From contig NC_090444.1 in assembly GCF_031143425.1 (NCBI RefSeq), positions 1,308,401,324 to 1,308,465,323 on the forward strand: DNA of 64,000 nucleotides, given 5' to 3'. Under the pieces are notes generated by a model, which ran no database searches, had not been told where the DNA came from, and saw nothing but the letters and a program-made list of their open reading frames with translations. Shown piece after piece: positions 23,241 through 33,477 of the stretch; within the stretch, counting starts at the first letter, position 1, and each line of letters opens with the position of its first letter. This DNA comes from Pleurodeles waltl. Lineage: Eukaryota; Chordata; Amphibia; Caudata; Salamandridae. The position numbers and the translations under genes are program-made.

Positions 23241-23421
23241 AACTGTCATCGGCACGTCGGCGAGGACTTCTTATTGCCTGTATGACATCAGACGGCGTCG
23301 CGTGGGCTAGAGTGACGTCCTCGTCGACGTGCAGAGACTAGTAAGAAGATTTCCGTCAAATGCTGGCGCCATGGGAGTATTCATCAGGTGAGGAATCCAC
23401 AGGTAGTTGTATCCATCAGAA
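23241..23421 (+). repeat. DIRS copy 2 right inverted terminal repeat
   Basis: Inverse of the left repeat. It shares the copy-2-specific TTTGACGG/CCGTCAAA variant with the left repeat. The CRE palindrome here is mutated to TGACATCA (23283-23290), a CpG-type change not present at the left end, so probably post-insertion. Confidence 0.87.
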
Positions 23422-23481
23422 AGTGCCATTTATTGAAGAAAACAACTTTCTAAGGGGCCAAAACGGACTAATACATGGTCA

Positions 23482-25162
23482 CGGGGGTGTGGAATTTAAT
23501 AAATTATCTACTTGTCCATGGGACAGGTTGCTTCTTAAATCTACTTGTGCTGTAAAAAAATCTCTTTGTCCCTTTGGTGCCTTGTAGTGCAGCAACAACT
23601 CATGGCAGCAATCCATTATGTAAGCACTCTGATAATAGGTTCTCTGATTATGCCAGGGCTACTACTGCAGTAGGATTTGAATACTTGCAGTGTCAATCCC
23701 TACTACAGCAATTTCCTTACTGTGCCACCTTTCTGCAGATCTACATACTGGGGCTGGAGGAAGCAACAGTAGTTCCACGGCTGGAATGCCTTTGAGTCTG
23801 CAAACCCACTAACTTGCATGTTTTAAAGATTTTCACCAGCTCTTCTCTAATTTTTTCCCATAATGAGAAAGGTTGTAAGTTTACTCCTAACAATGGAAGA
23901 AGTAGAGGTTATTCCAGGGTTGGGGATAAATGTGGTTGGAGGGAAAGTGAACTTGTAAAACGCTCAATATATTTTCATGTGAGCAAATCTACACATGCAT
24001 ATTCGCTCGTGCTAAAATACAGTTAAATATTTTCTAGGACTACGATTTCCTGGTCTACTTCTGTAAGTTCCTGTGCATTCAAGAACGGCACTAATTCAAA
24101 GACCTATACCATGGGTGCACTTTTGTGATTTTTTTTTTAAAGACTTGGGTCATTAATTAGGTCTAGCGTTGACAAAAGACATTTTGTTTTTATTAAACTT
24201 CTATTTCTCTCTCTATCAGCTGGCTTTATTGTGAATGATCACATTCTGCTCTTCCACAAGGAGCATATTGGCACACAAAGTAGTTTTGCGCAGTGCCAGA
24301 AACTTCTGTGACAATCAGTGGCGTAACGGAACTAGAGAAGCCACCCTGCAAAGAATACAAAGGGGGCCCTCCTCCAGACTCGCTCAGGGTAGGTGCTTTG
24401 CTGAGGGGACCACCAGTAGAGGGGCTGCAGGGACTTTGTAACGCCACTGGTGGCAATGTGTGCTTTCTGAGAACAAAAGCTTTTTTTTATTTTTGCCAGT
24501 GTTTGTTACAATGGTGAGGGCTGATAGCTCCCACAACAAAGTGTTACAAAAGCCATGTCAAAACAATACAAGCATTGACGAAACCAAAAGACTCACAAAT
24601 ATGTTGGATCGGTTGGCTTTGCCACTGCTTGTTTATTTTCATGCTTCCTATAACCTTGTCGAAAATGGTTTCACTGATTTTCCATCAGGAATATTTTTGG
24701 GAAATACCAGCATGCATCAACGCATTTTACTAAATGATGTATCAGAGAAATAGCACCTAAAATTTCATAGCAAAGAATCATGACTCTTGCTTACAAGCAT
24801 TCTGGGAACATTATACTTAGCGTCATATTGTTAAACTTTTCAAACGTATCCACACTTTTTTTTTTTTTTACTGGAACCACTGTCAGTAGTACACTGTGAC
24901 CTTAAAACATTTATTTACAGTGCTCAACAATGAAGGATTTTCATTAATGAACCATATATACAAGTTCGAACAGCATTAACATATGGGCACACATTACCTC
25001 AACTGCAGACAGTTCCCTTCTGTGTAAACTGACAGCCAAAGGGTTTGTGCTGCAGGGGGTTGGGCCTACTTGTCCCAAGGACAAAATAAACACGAAAACG
25101 TGTTGCCCTTGACCACAAAGAATAGGGCCTGGGTGTCAGGCGATAGGAATTACACATCCCTG
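23482..25162 (+). mobile_element. hAT-like DNA element, copy A (non-autonomous)
   Basis: Bounded by CGGGGGTGTGGAATTT at the left and AGGAATTACACATCCCTG at the right, inverted versions of the same terminus. Flanking 8-mers CATGGTCA (23474-23481) and CCTGGTCA (25163-25170) match at 7 of 8 positions. Termini starting CAGGGGTG and 8-bp duplications are typical of hAT elements. No transposase is seen. A shorter copy in the opposite orientation is at 27536-28363, and related segments are at 59390-61712. A 134-bp MITE is nested inside. Confidence 0.7.
24316..24449. mobile_element. 134-bp hAT MITE nested in copy A
   Basis: Starts CAGTGGCGTAAC and ends with GTAACGCCACTG, the well-known hAT-type terminal inverted repeat. 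Flanking 8-mers GTGACAAT and GTGGCAAT match at 7 of 8 positions. The interior shows no coding capacity. Confidence 0.85.
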
Positions 25163-25224
25163 CCTGGTCATTGTCTCTCAGAGATCCCTAGTTACAAATT
25201 GGCTTGACTTAAACATAACTGTTC

Positions 25225-25545
25225 ACTCTAATGGGGTAGTAGCACTAATTCTGCCTGACTTTTCGTCCGCCTTTGATGTTTACCACAGCACTCTTCTTCA
25301 AAGACTTCATGAGCTAGGAATTTGAGTCACAGACCTGAAATGAATTACGTCTTATCTCACTGACAGGATACTCACATTATCATCTATCCCTTTTTGATCT
25401 TAAACACAGAAGTTTAAAGCTCGTGTTGCACATGGCTCAACCATTGCTCTCGTCCTGTTAAAGATTTGTTTCAAACCTTTACAAGAGTTCATATCCTTGA
25501 TTAATGTCAACGTTTTTCTCCATGCAGATGATACTCAAACCAAAA
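25225..25545 (+). pseudogene. CR1/L2-like LINE reverse transcriptase relic
   Basis: Plus-strand translation with small gaps gives VALILPDFSSAFDVYHSTLLQRLHELGI-like text and, near 25535, HADDTQ. These match the DLSAAFDTVDH and YADDTQ motifs of CR1/L2-clade LINE reverse transcriptases. Several stops and indels show it is dead. Flanking sequence to about 26.3 kb may belong to the same relic but could not be confirmed. Confidence 0.6.
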
Positions 25546-26585
25546 CACAGATGCCAGTATGTGGGAATTCGACCAATCATCACCCTTCCATTGGCCATTG
25601 GGAACAAGGACTTCACCATCCTATTCATCAGAAGTGAGCAATTTAGAACCGAACATTGACTTGAAACTAGTCCTTACAATACAATAAAAACCTATCAGCT
25701 GAACTAAGCTTCAACATAATGAAATGCCTTTGGCAAATTTTCTGATACCCAGGGATCCCACAAAAAGTTCAAGCTACTATTGCCTTATTCCCTTTGTCCC
25801 TCGAATACATCAAAGGCATCTGTCAAGGACAATCCCTAGGAATACTGCAGAGACTACAGAAATCAAAACATGGCCACCAGAAAGCTTCTTGTTGCCTGTC
25901 AAATCTTAAAACCGTGAAGAACTAACCCCATTCCTTCTACTTTTCTACTAATTTGCTCTGGGTTTCCTCCTTTGAGAATTTCACTCAGGAAGATATCTTT
26001 TACTTTTCATTCTATCCTGAAGGACAAGTGCTTCCTGTTTACACAAACCTAAAATAACTTTAGGTGATCGAAGCAGCAGTCAGAACTCCCTAATTCTCTG
26101 GTCATGTGTCAAAATACTATGGCTCAACATCACGAGCTGTTAAATTTGTACTTATTTGCTTGATAGTCCCCCCCTTATCCCTTTCTACAGGCGCATACCT
26201 TAGCTAGTTTTCCAAAATCCTTTCATAAGCTGGCCAGCTAAGTTGATGCAGCTCGGTTCAGAAATTTGTGTCAAAAATTAATTTCAAATCCTACTCTTGG
26301 ATCATCTGAGAAATATCTACTGCACTGCTTCCTTGACTGATGTTCTTGTCAAGTATCATAACCGTGTATATGCTTTATTTCTTGAACATTAACTAAACCC
26401 CCCCCCCCAAAAAAAAAGGGCTTATAACTGTCATAATTACTTAAGCCTAATGCTGTGGGTCTGCTAGCTATAAGTTTCTCCTTATCCCTACATGAAAAGA
26501 AAGTTCTTATGAAATATCTACAAACTAGTCTGTAAAGTGTTTTGGTAACCCCTTCTTGTTCCGCTGCTGGAGCTTCTATATTATT
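25546..26585. other. Sequence between LINE and gypsy relics
   Basis: No gene is supported. Parts may be the downstream portion of the decayed LINE. A short C run followed by an A run lies near 26400. Confidence 0.4.
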
Positions 26586-27180
26586 GATCCATGGACACTT
26601 ACAATCTACGATTATGTTCAGATTACAGAGGATTGAATCAAGTCCTTGTAAAGGAAAGATATCCTTTACCACTCATTTCATATAGATTTGATCCTCTACA
26701 AGGAACCGAGATTTGTACGAAACTACATATAAAAGAGACTTGCCATTGTTTTGGAATCAAAAATGAAGATGAACAGAAACTGCTTTCCAATCACCATCTA
26801 TACATTAGGAGTATCAATTTAGGCCTTTTGGCCTTTGTAATGTCCTAGCAGATTTTCAAAGGTTTATGAATCTAGTATTTTCTGATGTGTTATATGATAG
26901 AGTCTAGAAAGACAGCAGTTTGAGCTTTCCAAAACACGTAACTAAGCAATGCTTTGTACAGAAAAAGAACTCGCAGGCTATAGACTAAACCTGAAAAATA
27001 AAACTGTGTTTTTCAACAATCTGCAATTTTGTATTTGGGCTGTGTGTTATCCCATGTATGAACCAGTGTTGATAAGTGAAAGACTGAAGTAATTATTCAA
27101 TGGCCCTCCAACACCTGTATGAGAGATTCAATATTTCTTGGATTTGTAACCTTCTATTGGAAATTCATTGTCTATTTTTG
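26585..27180 (+). pseudogene. Ty3/gypsy-type pol relic (RT to RT/RNase H connection)
   Basis: A plus-strand frame at 26591-26848 reads LRLCSDYRGLNQVLVKERYPLPL, the conserved DYRGLN...YPLPLI block of Ty3/gypsy RT. A change of frame then gives an FGLCN-like and FQRFMN-like block near 26820-26870, and near 27130-27160 an FLGFxxFY-like block. The order fits a decayed gypsy pol. It is unrelated to the Gmr1-like element at 47.8-59 kb, which has a different RT sequence. No LTRs were found. Confidence 0.7.
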
Positions 27181-27535
27181 ATATTTGACACTATAACCCT
27201 ACCCCCTTTAAGATATTAAAAATAAATAAATAAAATGTTCTCTGTAGGCTAGAAAGACACCTCAGACTCTGAAACAGCATTTCATCTCTGCTCCATTTGG
27301 GTTCAGCCAGATAATTCCAACCCTTTGTTGTTGAGAATGGTGCCTTACATTTCACATTAGCATCTGTACTTCTAAAACTAGATGAAAGAGGCAAATAATC
27401 CTGTTGGTTATTTTCCCTTAAAGTGAGCCCTTCTGAAAATATTTTTCTGTCCTGAAAACAAAAAACATCCCCCTCAACTACAGTACGGAATATCAAATAT
27501 GAAACATCGATAAGTATGTGCACAGAGGGTAGACA

Positions 27536-28363
27536 CAGGGGTGTGGAATTCCTATAGCCCAACGTCCAGGACATATTGTTTGGGCTCAAGGACAAAAGGT
27601 TTTCATGATTATTTTGTCCTTGGGACAAGTAGGCCCAAACCCCTGCAACACAAACCCTTTGGCTGCCAGTTTACAGGGAAGGGAACTGTCTACAGTTGAG
27701 TTAATATTTGTATCCCTATGTTAACGTTCTTTGAACTTCTATGTATGGTTCATTAACACAAAGCTTTTATTATTAGAGGGAACACTCTAAATAATTATGG
27801 GAAACATGTAAATAAACAACACTGGTAAAGCCAACCGATCCAACACTGTTCGTCAGTTTTTTGGTTTTGTCAATGTGTGCCTTGTTTTGACATGGCTTTT
27901 GTAACATTTTATTGTTATGGAAGCTGCCAGGCCCTCACCATTGTAACATACATTGGCAAAAAGAGAGAAAAAAAAACAGCTTTTGGTGTCAAAAAGCACA
28001 CATAGCTAGTGGTTCCCATCCCTAACCAAAACTACTTTATGTGCCAATATGCGCATTGTGAAAGAGGACCATATCACTCACAGTAAAGGAGAGAGAGAGA
28101 GAGAGATATATATATATATGTTGAAAATTGCTATTGTAGGACTTAAAAGTGCTAGCATTCAAGCCCTGCTATATTATTAGCCCTGGCATAATCAGAGAAG
28201 CTATTATCAGAGCTCTTACATAATGAGATTGCTGTCATAATTTGTCACCGCATTGCATGCCACCAAAGGGACAAGTAGATTTTTTTTTTTACAAGACAAG
28301 TAGATTTAGGAAGCAAGCTGTTCCATGGACAAGTAGATATTTTATTAAAATTACACACCCCTG
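27536..28363 (-). mobile_element. hAT-like DNA element, copy B (inverted relative to copy A)
   Basis: Starts CAGGGGTGTGGAATTCC and ends AATTACACACCCCTG. The internal sequence is the reverse complement of parts of copy A (for example the ACTTGTCCATGG segment, the GCATTGTGAAAG/CTTCCACAAGG segment and the GGCTTTGCCA segment). Flanks TAGACA and TAGGCA are near-identical, consistent with a decayed target duplication. At ~0.83 kb it is internally shorter than copy A. A GA/AT microsatellite lies at 28088-28120. Confidence 0.7.
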
Positions 28364-28917
28364 TAGGCATGGTGCTGCCCACTCTGCCCTGTCTCTAGCT
28401 TGTGATTCCTGTACAGCTACACCCTGGACTTCAACATGGTGTCCCACCGCAACACAGATTCATAGAATTTGCAGCAGTTGTTTGTGTTTTACTCTTGGTG
28501 AACTGGAATTATACTGGAAGACTCACCACAACAGCCTGTGGTCACAATATGTGGTTATGTTGGATTCTACAACATAGACCAATCCTAAAACCACAAAGCT
28601 GTTCCAGATACAATGGCGTACGAGAAGGAAATGCTGCAGGTCCACGCCCATAAAGCAAAAAAAAAAAAATATATATTAACCTCTTAAGTGCGGGCGTCGG
28701 CCACTGGCCGACGCCCACACACCCTCCCTGGTGCGGGTCACGACCAGTGGCCGACACCAGGAAGGGCATTAATAAATCTTCGGGTGCGTCGCACCCGAGG
28801 ATTTCCCCCCCCACCCCCCCGGGAGACACGGAAGCTACTGTGTCTCCCCCCGCCCCCCACCCGCCCCTTTGTGACGTCAGCGCGCCTCGCGGTGCGCTGA
28901 CGTTGCAAAGGTGTTTT

Positions 28918-29270
28918 CCCCATGAAAGCAGGAAGCAGCCTTGCGGCCGCTTCCTGCTTTCATGGGGGAAAACGGCCTTTTACACGTTCGGGAAGGCCTC
29001 GTAAGAAAGGGGAGAGTCTCCCCTTTCTTACGAGGCCTTCCTGAAAGTGTTTCCTTGCGGCCGCTTCCTGCTTTCATGGGGGAAAACGGCCTTTTACACG
29101 TTCGGGAAGGCCTCGTAAGAAAGGGCAGACACTCCCCTTTCTTGCGAGGCCTTCCTGAAAGTGTTTCCTGGCCCCCGGCACAGCTGCGATCGGGGGTGTC
29201 AGGAAACATTTTGAAAAGGCCTCGTAAGAAAGGGGAGACTCCCCTTTCTTATGAGGCCTTCTGAAACGGT
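28918..29270. repeat. Cluster of long perfect and near-perfect palindromes
   Basis: 28918-28967 pairs CCCCATGAAAGCAGGAAGC with its complement around a ~12-base loop. 28991-29015 and 29017-29041 are perfect 25-base arms with a single spacer base (the GGAAGGCCTCGTAAGAAAGG arm). The unit recurs imperfectly at about 29105-29155 and 29214-29262, so the palindromes are also tandemly repeated, giving extreme hairpin or cruciform potential. Confidence 0.9.
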
Positions 29271-29330
29271 TTGGGTTTGCGATCGGGGGCCAGGAAACCC
29301 CACTAGACACCAGGGATTTCACTTTTGGGG

Positions 29331-29372
29331 GGCGCCCCCCCCCCCCGGAAAACGCCCCCCCCCCCCGCCCCG
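29331..29372. repeat. Poly-C / poly-G tract (G-quadruplex potential on minus)
   Basis: Two runs of 13 or more C separated by GGAAAACG lie next to a GGGG patch, giving strong minus-strand G-quadruplex and plus-strand i-motif potential. The exact length is prone to sequencing error. Confidence 0.8.
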
Positions 29373-29441
29373 GCATAATTTTCTTTAAAAAAAAAATGAA
29401 ATGACAGGGGGTCGCCCGTGGCCCCCAAGGAAACCATACAA

Positions 29442-29545
29442 CAACTAAAAAAAAATATATGTATATATCTATATATATATATATCTATGTAGATAGATAT
29501 ATCTAGGTACATGGATATATCTATAGATATATCTATGTAGATATA
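29442..29545. repeat. AT-rich TATA/GATA microsatellite
   Basis: Degenerate ATATAT/AGATAT/CTATGT repeats lie between the C-rich tract and the LINE 3' end. Confidence 0.8.
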
Positions 29546-29555
29546 TATAGGTAGA

Positions 29556-30369
29556 TCTGTATCAAAGAGATTTATAAAGCGCGCTACTCACCTGTGAGGG
29601 TCTCAAGGCGCTGGGGGGAGGGAAAGGGGCTAGGAGGTTCACTGTTCAAAAAGCCAGGTTTTGAGGCCCTTCCTGAAAAGAAGTAGGTTTTGGGTCTTGC
29701 GAATGTGGGTTGTGAGTGCGTTCCATGTTTTGGGTGCAATGTAGGAGAAGGATCTGCCCCCGGTGGTGGTGTGTTTGATGCGGGGGTCAGAGGCGAGAGA
29801 GAGGTCAGCTGAACGGACGTTTCGTGTGGGGGTGTGGAAGGTGACTCTCGTTGAGGTAGGCAGGGCCTGTGTTGTGGAGTGATTTGTGTGTGAGGATGAG
29901 GATCTTGAAGGTGATCCTTTTGTCAATGGGGAGCCAGTGGAGGGATTTGAGGTGTGGAGAGATGTGTTCGTGTCGGTGGAGGTCGAGGATGAGTCGTGCT
30001 GCTGAGTTCTGGATGCGTGTAGTTTGCACTTGAGTTTTAGAGTGGTGCCGGCGTAGAGGGCGTTTCTGTAATCAAGCCTGCTGCTGATGAGTGCGTGAGT
30101 GACAGTTTTTCTGGTCTCTGTGGGGATCCATTTGAATGTTTTTCAGTATACGGAGTTTGGTGAAGCATGAGGAGGTAAGAGCGTTGATTTGTTGGGTCAT
30201 AGAGAGGGAGGAGTCTAGGATGATGCTGAGGTTGCGTGCGTAGTTGGCGGGGGTGGGTGCAGGGCCTAGCGTGGTGGGCCACCATGGGGGGTCCCAGGTT
30301 TTTTTGGTGAGGGCCAAAGAGGATTATTTCGGTTTTGCTTGAGTTGAGTTTCAGGTGGTTGGCTGTCAT
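29556..30369 (-). pseudogene. CR1/L2-like LINE 3' fragment (RT C-terminus and 3' tail)
   Basis: Minus-strand frames read, in order, LKLNSSKTEIILFG (30369 onward), IQNSAARLILDLHRHEHISPH then LHWLPIDKRITFKILILTHK (30029-29805), and GGRSFSYIAPKTWNALTTHI ending LKTWLF (29926-29639). These are the hallmark C-terminal RT motifs of CR1/L2-clade LINEs. The frames differ, so it is broken. The 3' end ends in a GTAGCGCGCTTTATAAATC tail, like the tail at 45.3-45.4 kb. It is 5'-truncated and nested inside the TTAA element. Confidence 0.8.
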
Positions 30370-31608
30370 ATATACATCACTTTTGTCAATATGTGTGTGG
30401 TTTCCCTGGGGGGAAAAGGGTCCGACTTGTCTAGTGGCAGTTTTAGTGCCATAAAGAAGCGCAGAAGGTTTGTATGCCTACTGCAAAGAGCACATCTGTA
30501 TTTTATGTAAATAGCTGAGTACATTAGTAAAGTCTATGGAGAGATGAAGGGCACTTTTGCTGGGTGGTAATGAGGGAATCCGAGGAGGAGGGAGTGGGAG
30601 CACCAATAATGATTGTTGGACTGGGCGCAGGAGGTGCTAAAGACTATGATGAATGGTATGTGACAAGGTGTTTTTTGAGTGTCTTGAAAGTACGTGCTGA
30701 TTGAGGGAAGAAGCGCAGGTAAGGTGGCCTCTACTGTTGCACGTATCTCACACACACCATCGATTTTGTGACTGTCTACGTAGGGTAGTGTTTTAGAGCA
30801 ACAGTTTAGCCAATAGCAGAGATGGCATCTTGATGGATGACTGCTGCCTGCACTCTGGTTATAGAGGACCGCTCTGACATAGGATCAGAGACTGAGACAT
30901 CAGATACTGAGACAGCATCTGAGGGATAGGACAATGGCGCAGACTCTGGGAGTGATTTTTCAGTCAGAGGAGTCCCATTCAAAAACTCCTCTTCCAGTAC
31001 ATTATGAGGGAGGTGATGAGGACAGTCCTGCTGTCCCTTCGCAAGCTGTTCGTGCAACTGGGTAATAGTGGGTTAGGCCAACCCAGAGAGCAGGTGAATG
31101 CGGCGGCAAGCAGAGAGAGAGTGCTCTCTTGGGAGCTCACCAATTTAGTTCAGCCCCAAATTCCACCACCCAAATCATATTGTGGAGACATCAAAATTGT
31201 CTATGGCAAAACAAACTGGTTTTGTAAGGCAGGCACCTGTGTTTTTGGTCCTGGATTCGGCGGCCATATACAGAAACACACTAAACCCAAACATTTCTGG
31301 AAACTAGACATTCGGGGGAGTCCACAGAGGTGTGACTTGTGTGGATTCCCCAAAGTTTTCTTACCCAGAATACCCTGCAAAGCTGAAATGTTGAAAAAAA
31401 ACTCTATTTTTCTCGCATTTCTGTCACACAAACTACAGGAATATGCTGGGATCCACAACATTCCTACCACCCAGTGACTCCTCACCTGTCCTGATAAAAA
31501 CACTACCCCACTTGAGTGCCTACACCTAGTGCCTGTGTCAGGAATGGATCACCCCAGGGTCAACAGCTGCCTCACGTAAGGACCAACATTGACCGTTGTG
31601 TGATCTAT

Positions 31609-31676
31609 TCCTGTCGCAGGCACCAGGCCTACCCACACAAGTGAGGTATCATTTTTATCGGGAGACTTGGGGGAAC
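31609..31676 (+). repeat. Direct repeat unit 1 inside the TTAA element
   Basis: 68 bases containing TACCCACACAAGTGAGGTAT recur at 31993-32060 with few differences, 384 bp apart. Confidence 0.85.
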
Positions 31677-31992
31677 GCCGGGTGGAAGGAAATTTGTGGC
31701 TCCTCTCAGATTCCAGAACTTTCTGTCACCGAAATGTGAGGAAAACTTGTTTTTTTAGCCACTTTTTGAGGATTGCAAAGGATTCTGGGTAACAGAACCT
31801 GGTCCGAACCCCGCAAGTCACCCCTCCTTGGATTCCCCTAGGTCTCTAGTTTTCAGAAATGCACAGGTTTGGTAGGTTTCCCTATGTGCCGGCTGAGCTA
31901 GAGGCCAAAATCTACAGGTAGGCACTTTGGAAAAAACAGCTGTGTTTTCTATAAAAAAAATAGGATGTGTCCATGCTGTGTTTTGGGGCATT

Positions 31993-32060
31993 TCCTGTCG
32001 CGGGCACTAGGCCTACCCACACAAGTGAGGTATCATTTTTATCGGGAGACTTGGGGGAAC
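31993..32060 (+). repeat. Direct repeat unit 2 inside the TTAA element
   Basis: Partner of 31609-31676. The surrounding 30.4-32.7 kb shows no supported gene. Confidence 0.85.
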
Positions 32061-32760
32061 ACAGAATAGCAAAACAAGTGTTATTGCCCCTTATCTTTCT
32101 CTACATTTTTTCCTTCCAAATATAAGAGAGTGTGTAAAAAAGACGTCTATTTGAGAAATGCCCTGCAATTCACATGCTAGTATGGGCACCTCGGAATTCA
32201 GCGATGTGCAAATAACCACTGCTCCTCAAAACCTTATCTTGATCCCATTTTGGAAATGCAAAGGTTTTCTTGATACCTCTTTTTCACTCTTCATATTTCA
32301 GCAAATGAATTGCTGTATACCCAGTATAGAATGAAAACCAACTGCAGGGTGCAGCTCATTTATTGGCTCTGGGTACCTAGGGTTCTTGATGAACCTACAA
32401 GCCCTTTATATCCCCGCAACCAGAAGAGTCCAGCAGACAAAACGGTATATTGCTTTCAGAAATCTGACATCGCAGGAAAAAGTTACAGAGTAAAACATAA
32501 AGAAAAACGGCTGTTGTTTTCAGCTCAATTTCAATATTTTTTTATTTCAGCTGTTATTTTCTGTAGGAAAACCTTGTAGGATCTACACAAATGACCCCTT
32601 GCTGAATTCAGAATTTTGTCTAGTTTTCAGAAATGTTTAGCATTCCGGGATCCAGCATTGGTTTCACACCCATTCCTGTCACTAACTGGAAGGAGGCTGA
32701 AAGCACCAAATATAGTAGAAATGGGGTATGTCCCAGTAAAATGCCAAATTTGTGTTGAAA

Positions 32761-32974
32761 GAACGAGTTACTTACCTTCGGTAACGACTTTTCTGGTGGA
32801 TACATTAGCTACCTGTGGATTCCTCCCCTCATGAATACTCCCATGGCGCCAGCATTCGACGGAAATCTTCTTACTAGTCTCTGCACGTCGACGAGGACGT
32901 CACTGTCTCGCACGCGACGCCGTCTGACGTCATACAGGCAATAAGAGGTCCTCGACGACGTGCAGACGTCAGTA
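32761..32974 (+). repeat. DIRS copy 3 left inverted terminal repeat
   Basis: Pairs with about 38575-38757. It carries the tip hairpin TTACC-TTC-GGTAA and a CRE palindrome at 32935-32942. An A-to-C change in CCTCACC (here CCTCCCC) is private to this end. Confidence 0.88.
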
Positions 32975-33091
32975 CCAATCATTTTTTACGTGCATGAGAA
33001 CAACCAGGCAATGCAATGAAAGAGCAAGGCAACATCCATTATATTGTAAAAATACACCACATTGTATGACATAACTGTAAATCTTTTTATG

Positions 33092-33092
<1 letters not shown>

Positions 33093-33142
<50 letters not shown>

Positions 33143-33240
33143 CTCTCTCTCTTAAAATATATACACACACCAAGTATATACATAAAGATATATACACATA
33201 TACATATATATATATATATAAATATATTATATATACATCT
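33093..33240. repeat. AT microsatellite in DIRS copy 3 3' region
   Basis: A long TATATA run at 33093-33137 and further ATACAC/ATAT repeats to about 33235. The same position in copies 1 and 2 has shorter AT repeats, so the tract is expanded here. Confidence 0.9.
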
Positions 33241-33322
33241 ATTGCACCCTCAAAGACCAAGAGGAGCGCACTCAAGGATTACTTGGCAAGACCATAAAGG
33301 CAACGGGGAGGCGGGTGGGACC

Positions 33323-33433
33323 GTGAGGAATCCACAGGTAGCTAATGTATCCACCAGAAAAGTCGTTACCGAAGGTAAGTAACTCGTTCTTCTGATGGAT
33401 ACAACTACCTGTGGATTCCTCACCTCATGAATA
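33323..33433 (+). repeat. DIRS copy 3 internal complementary region
   Basis: 33323-33389 is the reverse complement of the left tip and 33390-33433 the reverse complement of the right tip. The variable base at 33426 is C, matching the left (32830) and right (38721, complement G) termini of this copy. Confidence 0.93.
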
Positions 33434-33477
33434 GAGTCCCAAAGCAGTACCACGCCCGGCGGTGGGTGCCTAAATGG

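Larger units (their letters stand above)
17654..23421 (-). mobile_element. DIRS-like retrotransposon, copy 2 (full length, internally deleted)
   Basis: Second DIRS copy, ~5.77 kb, same orientation as copy 1 and almost identical to it outside the deletions. The flanks are unrelated to those of copy 1, so it is a separate insertion and not a segmental duplication. Relative to copy 1 it lacks 191 bp (copy 1 positions 2860-3050) in RNase H, with a CCT microhomology at the joint, and 74 bp (copy 1 positions 4328-4401) in gag. It keeps both terminal repeats, the internal complementary region and an uninterrupted tyrosine recombinase frame. Confidence 0.93.

Noticed and set aside
30806..31057. Acidic/Ser-rich minus frame as a piggyBac transposase N-terminus
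   Set aside because: Only composition supports it; no DDD core or cysteine-rich end was found.
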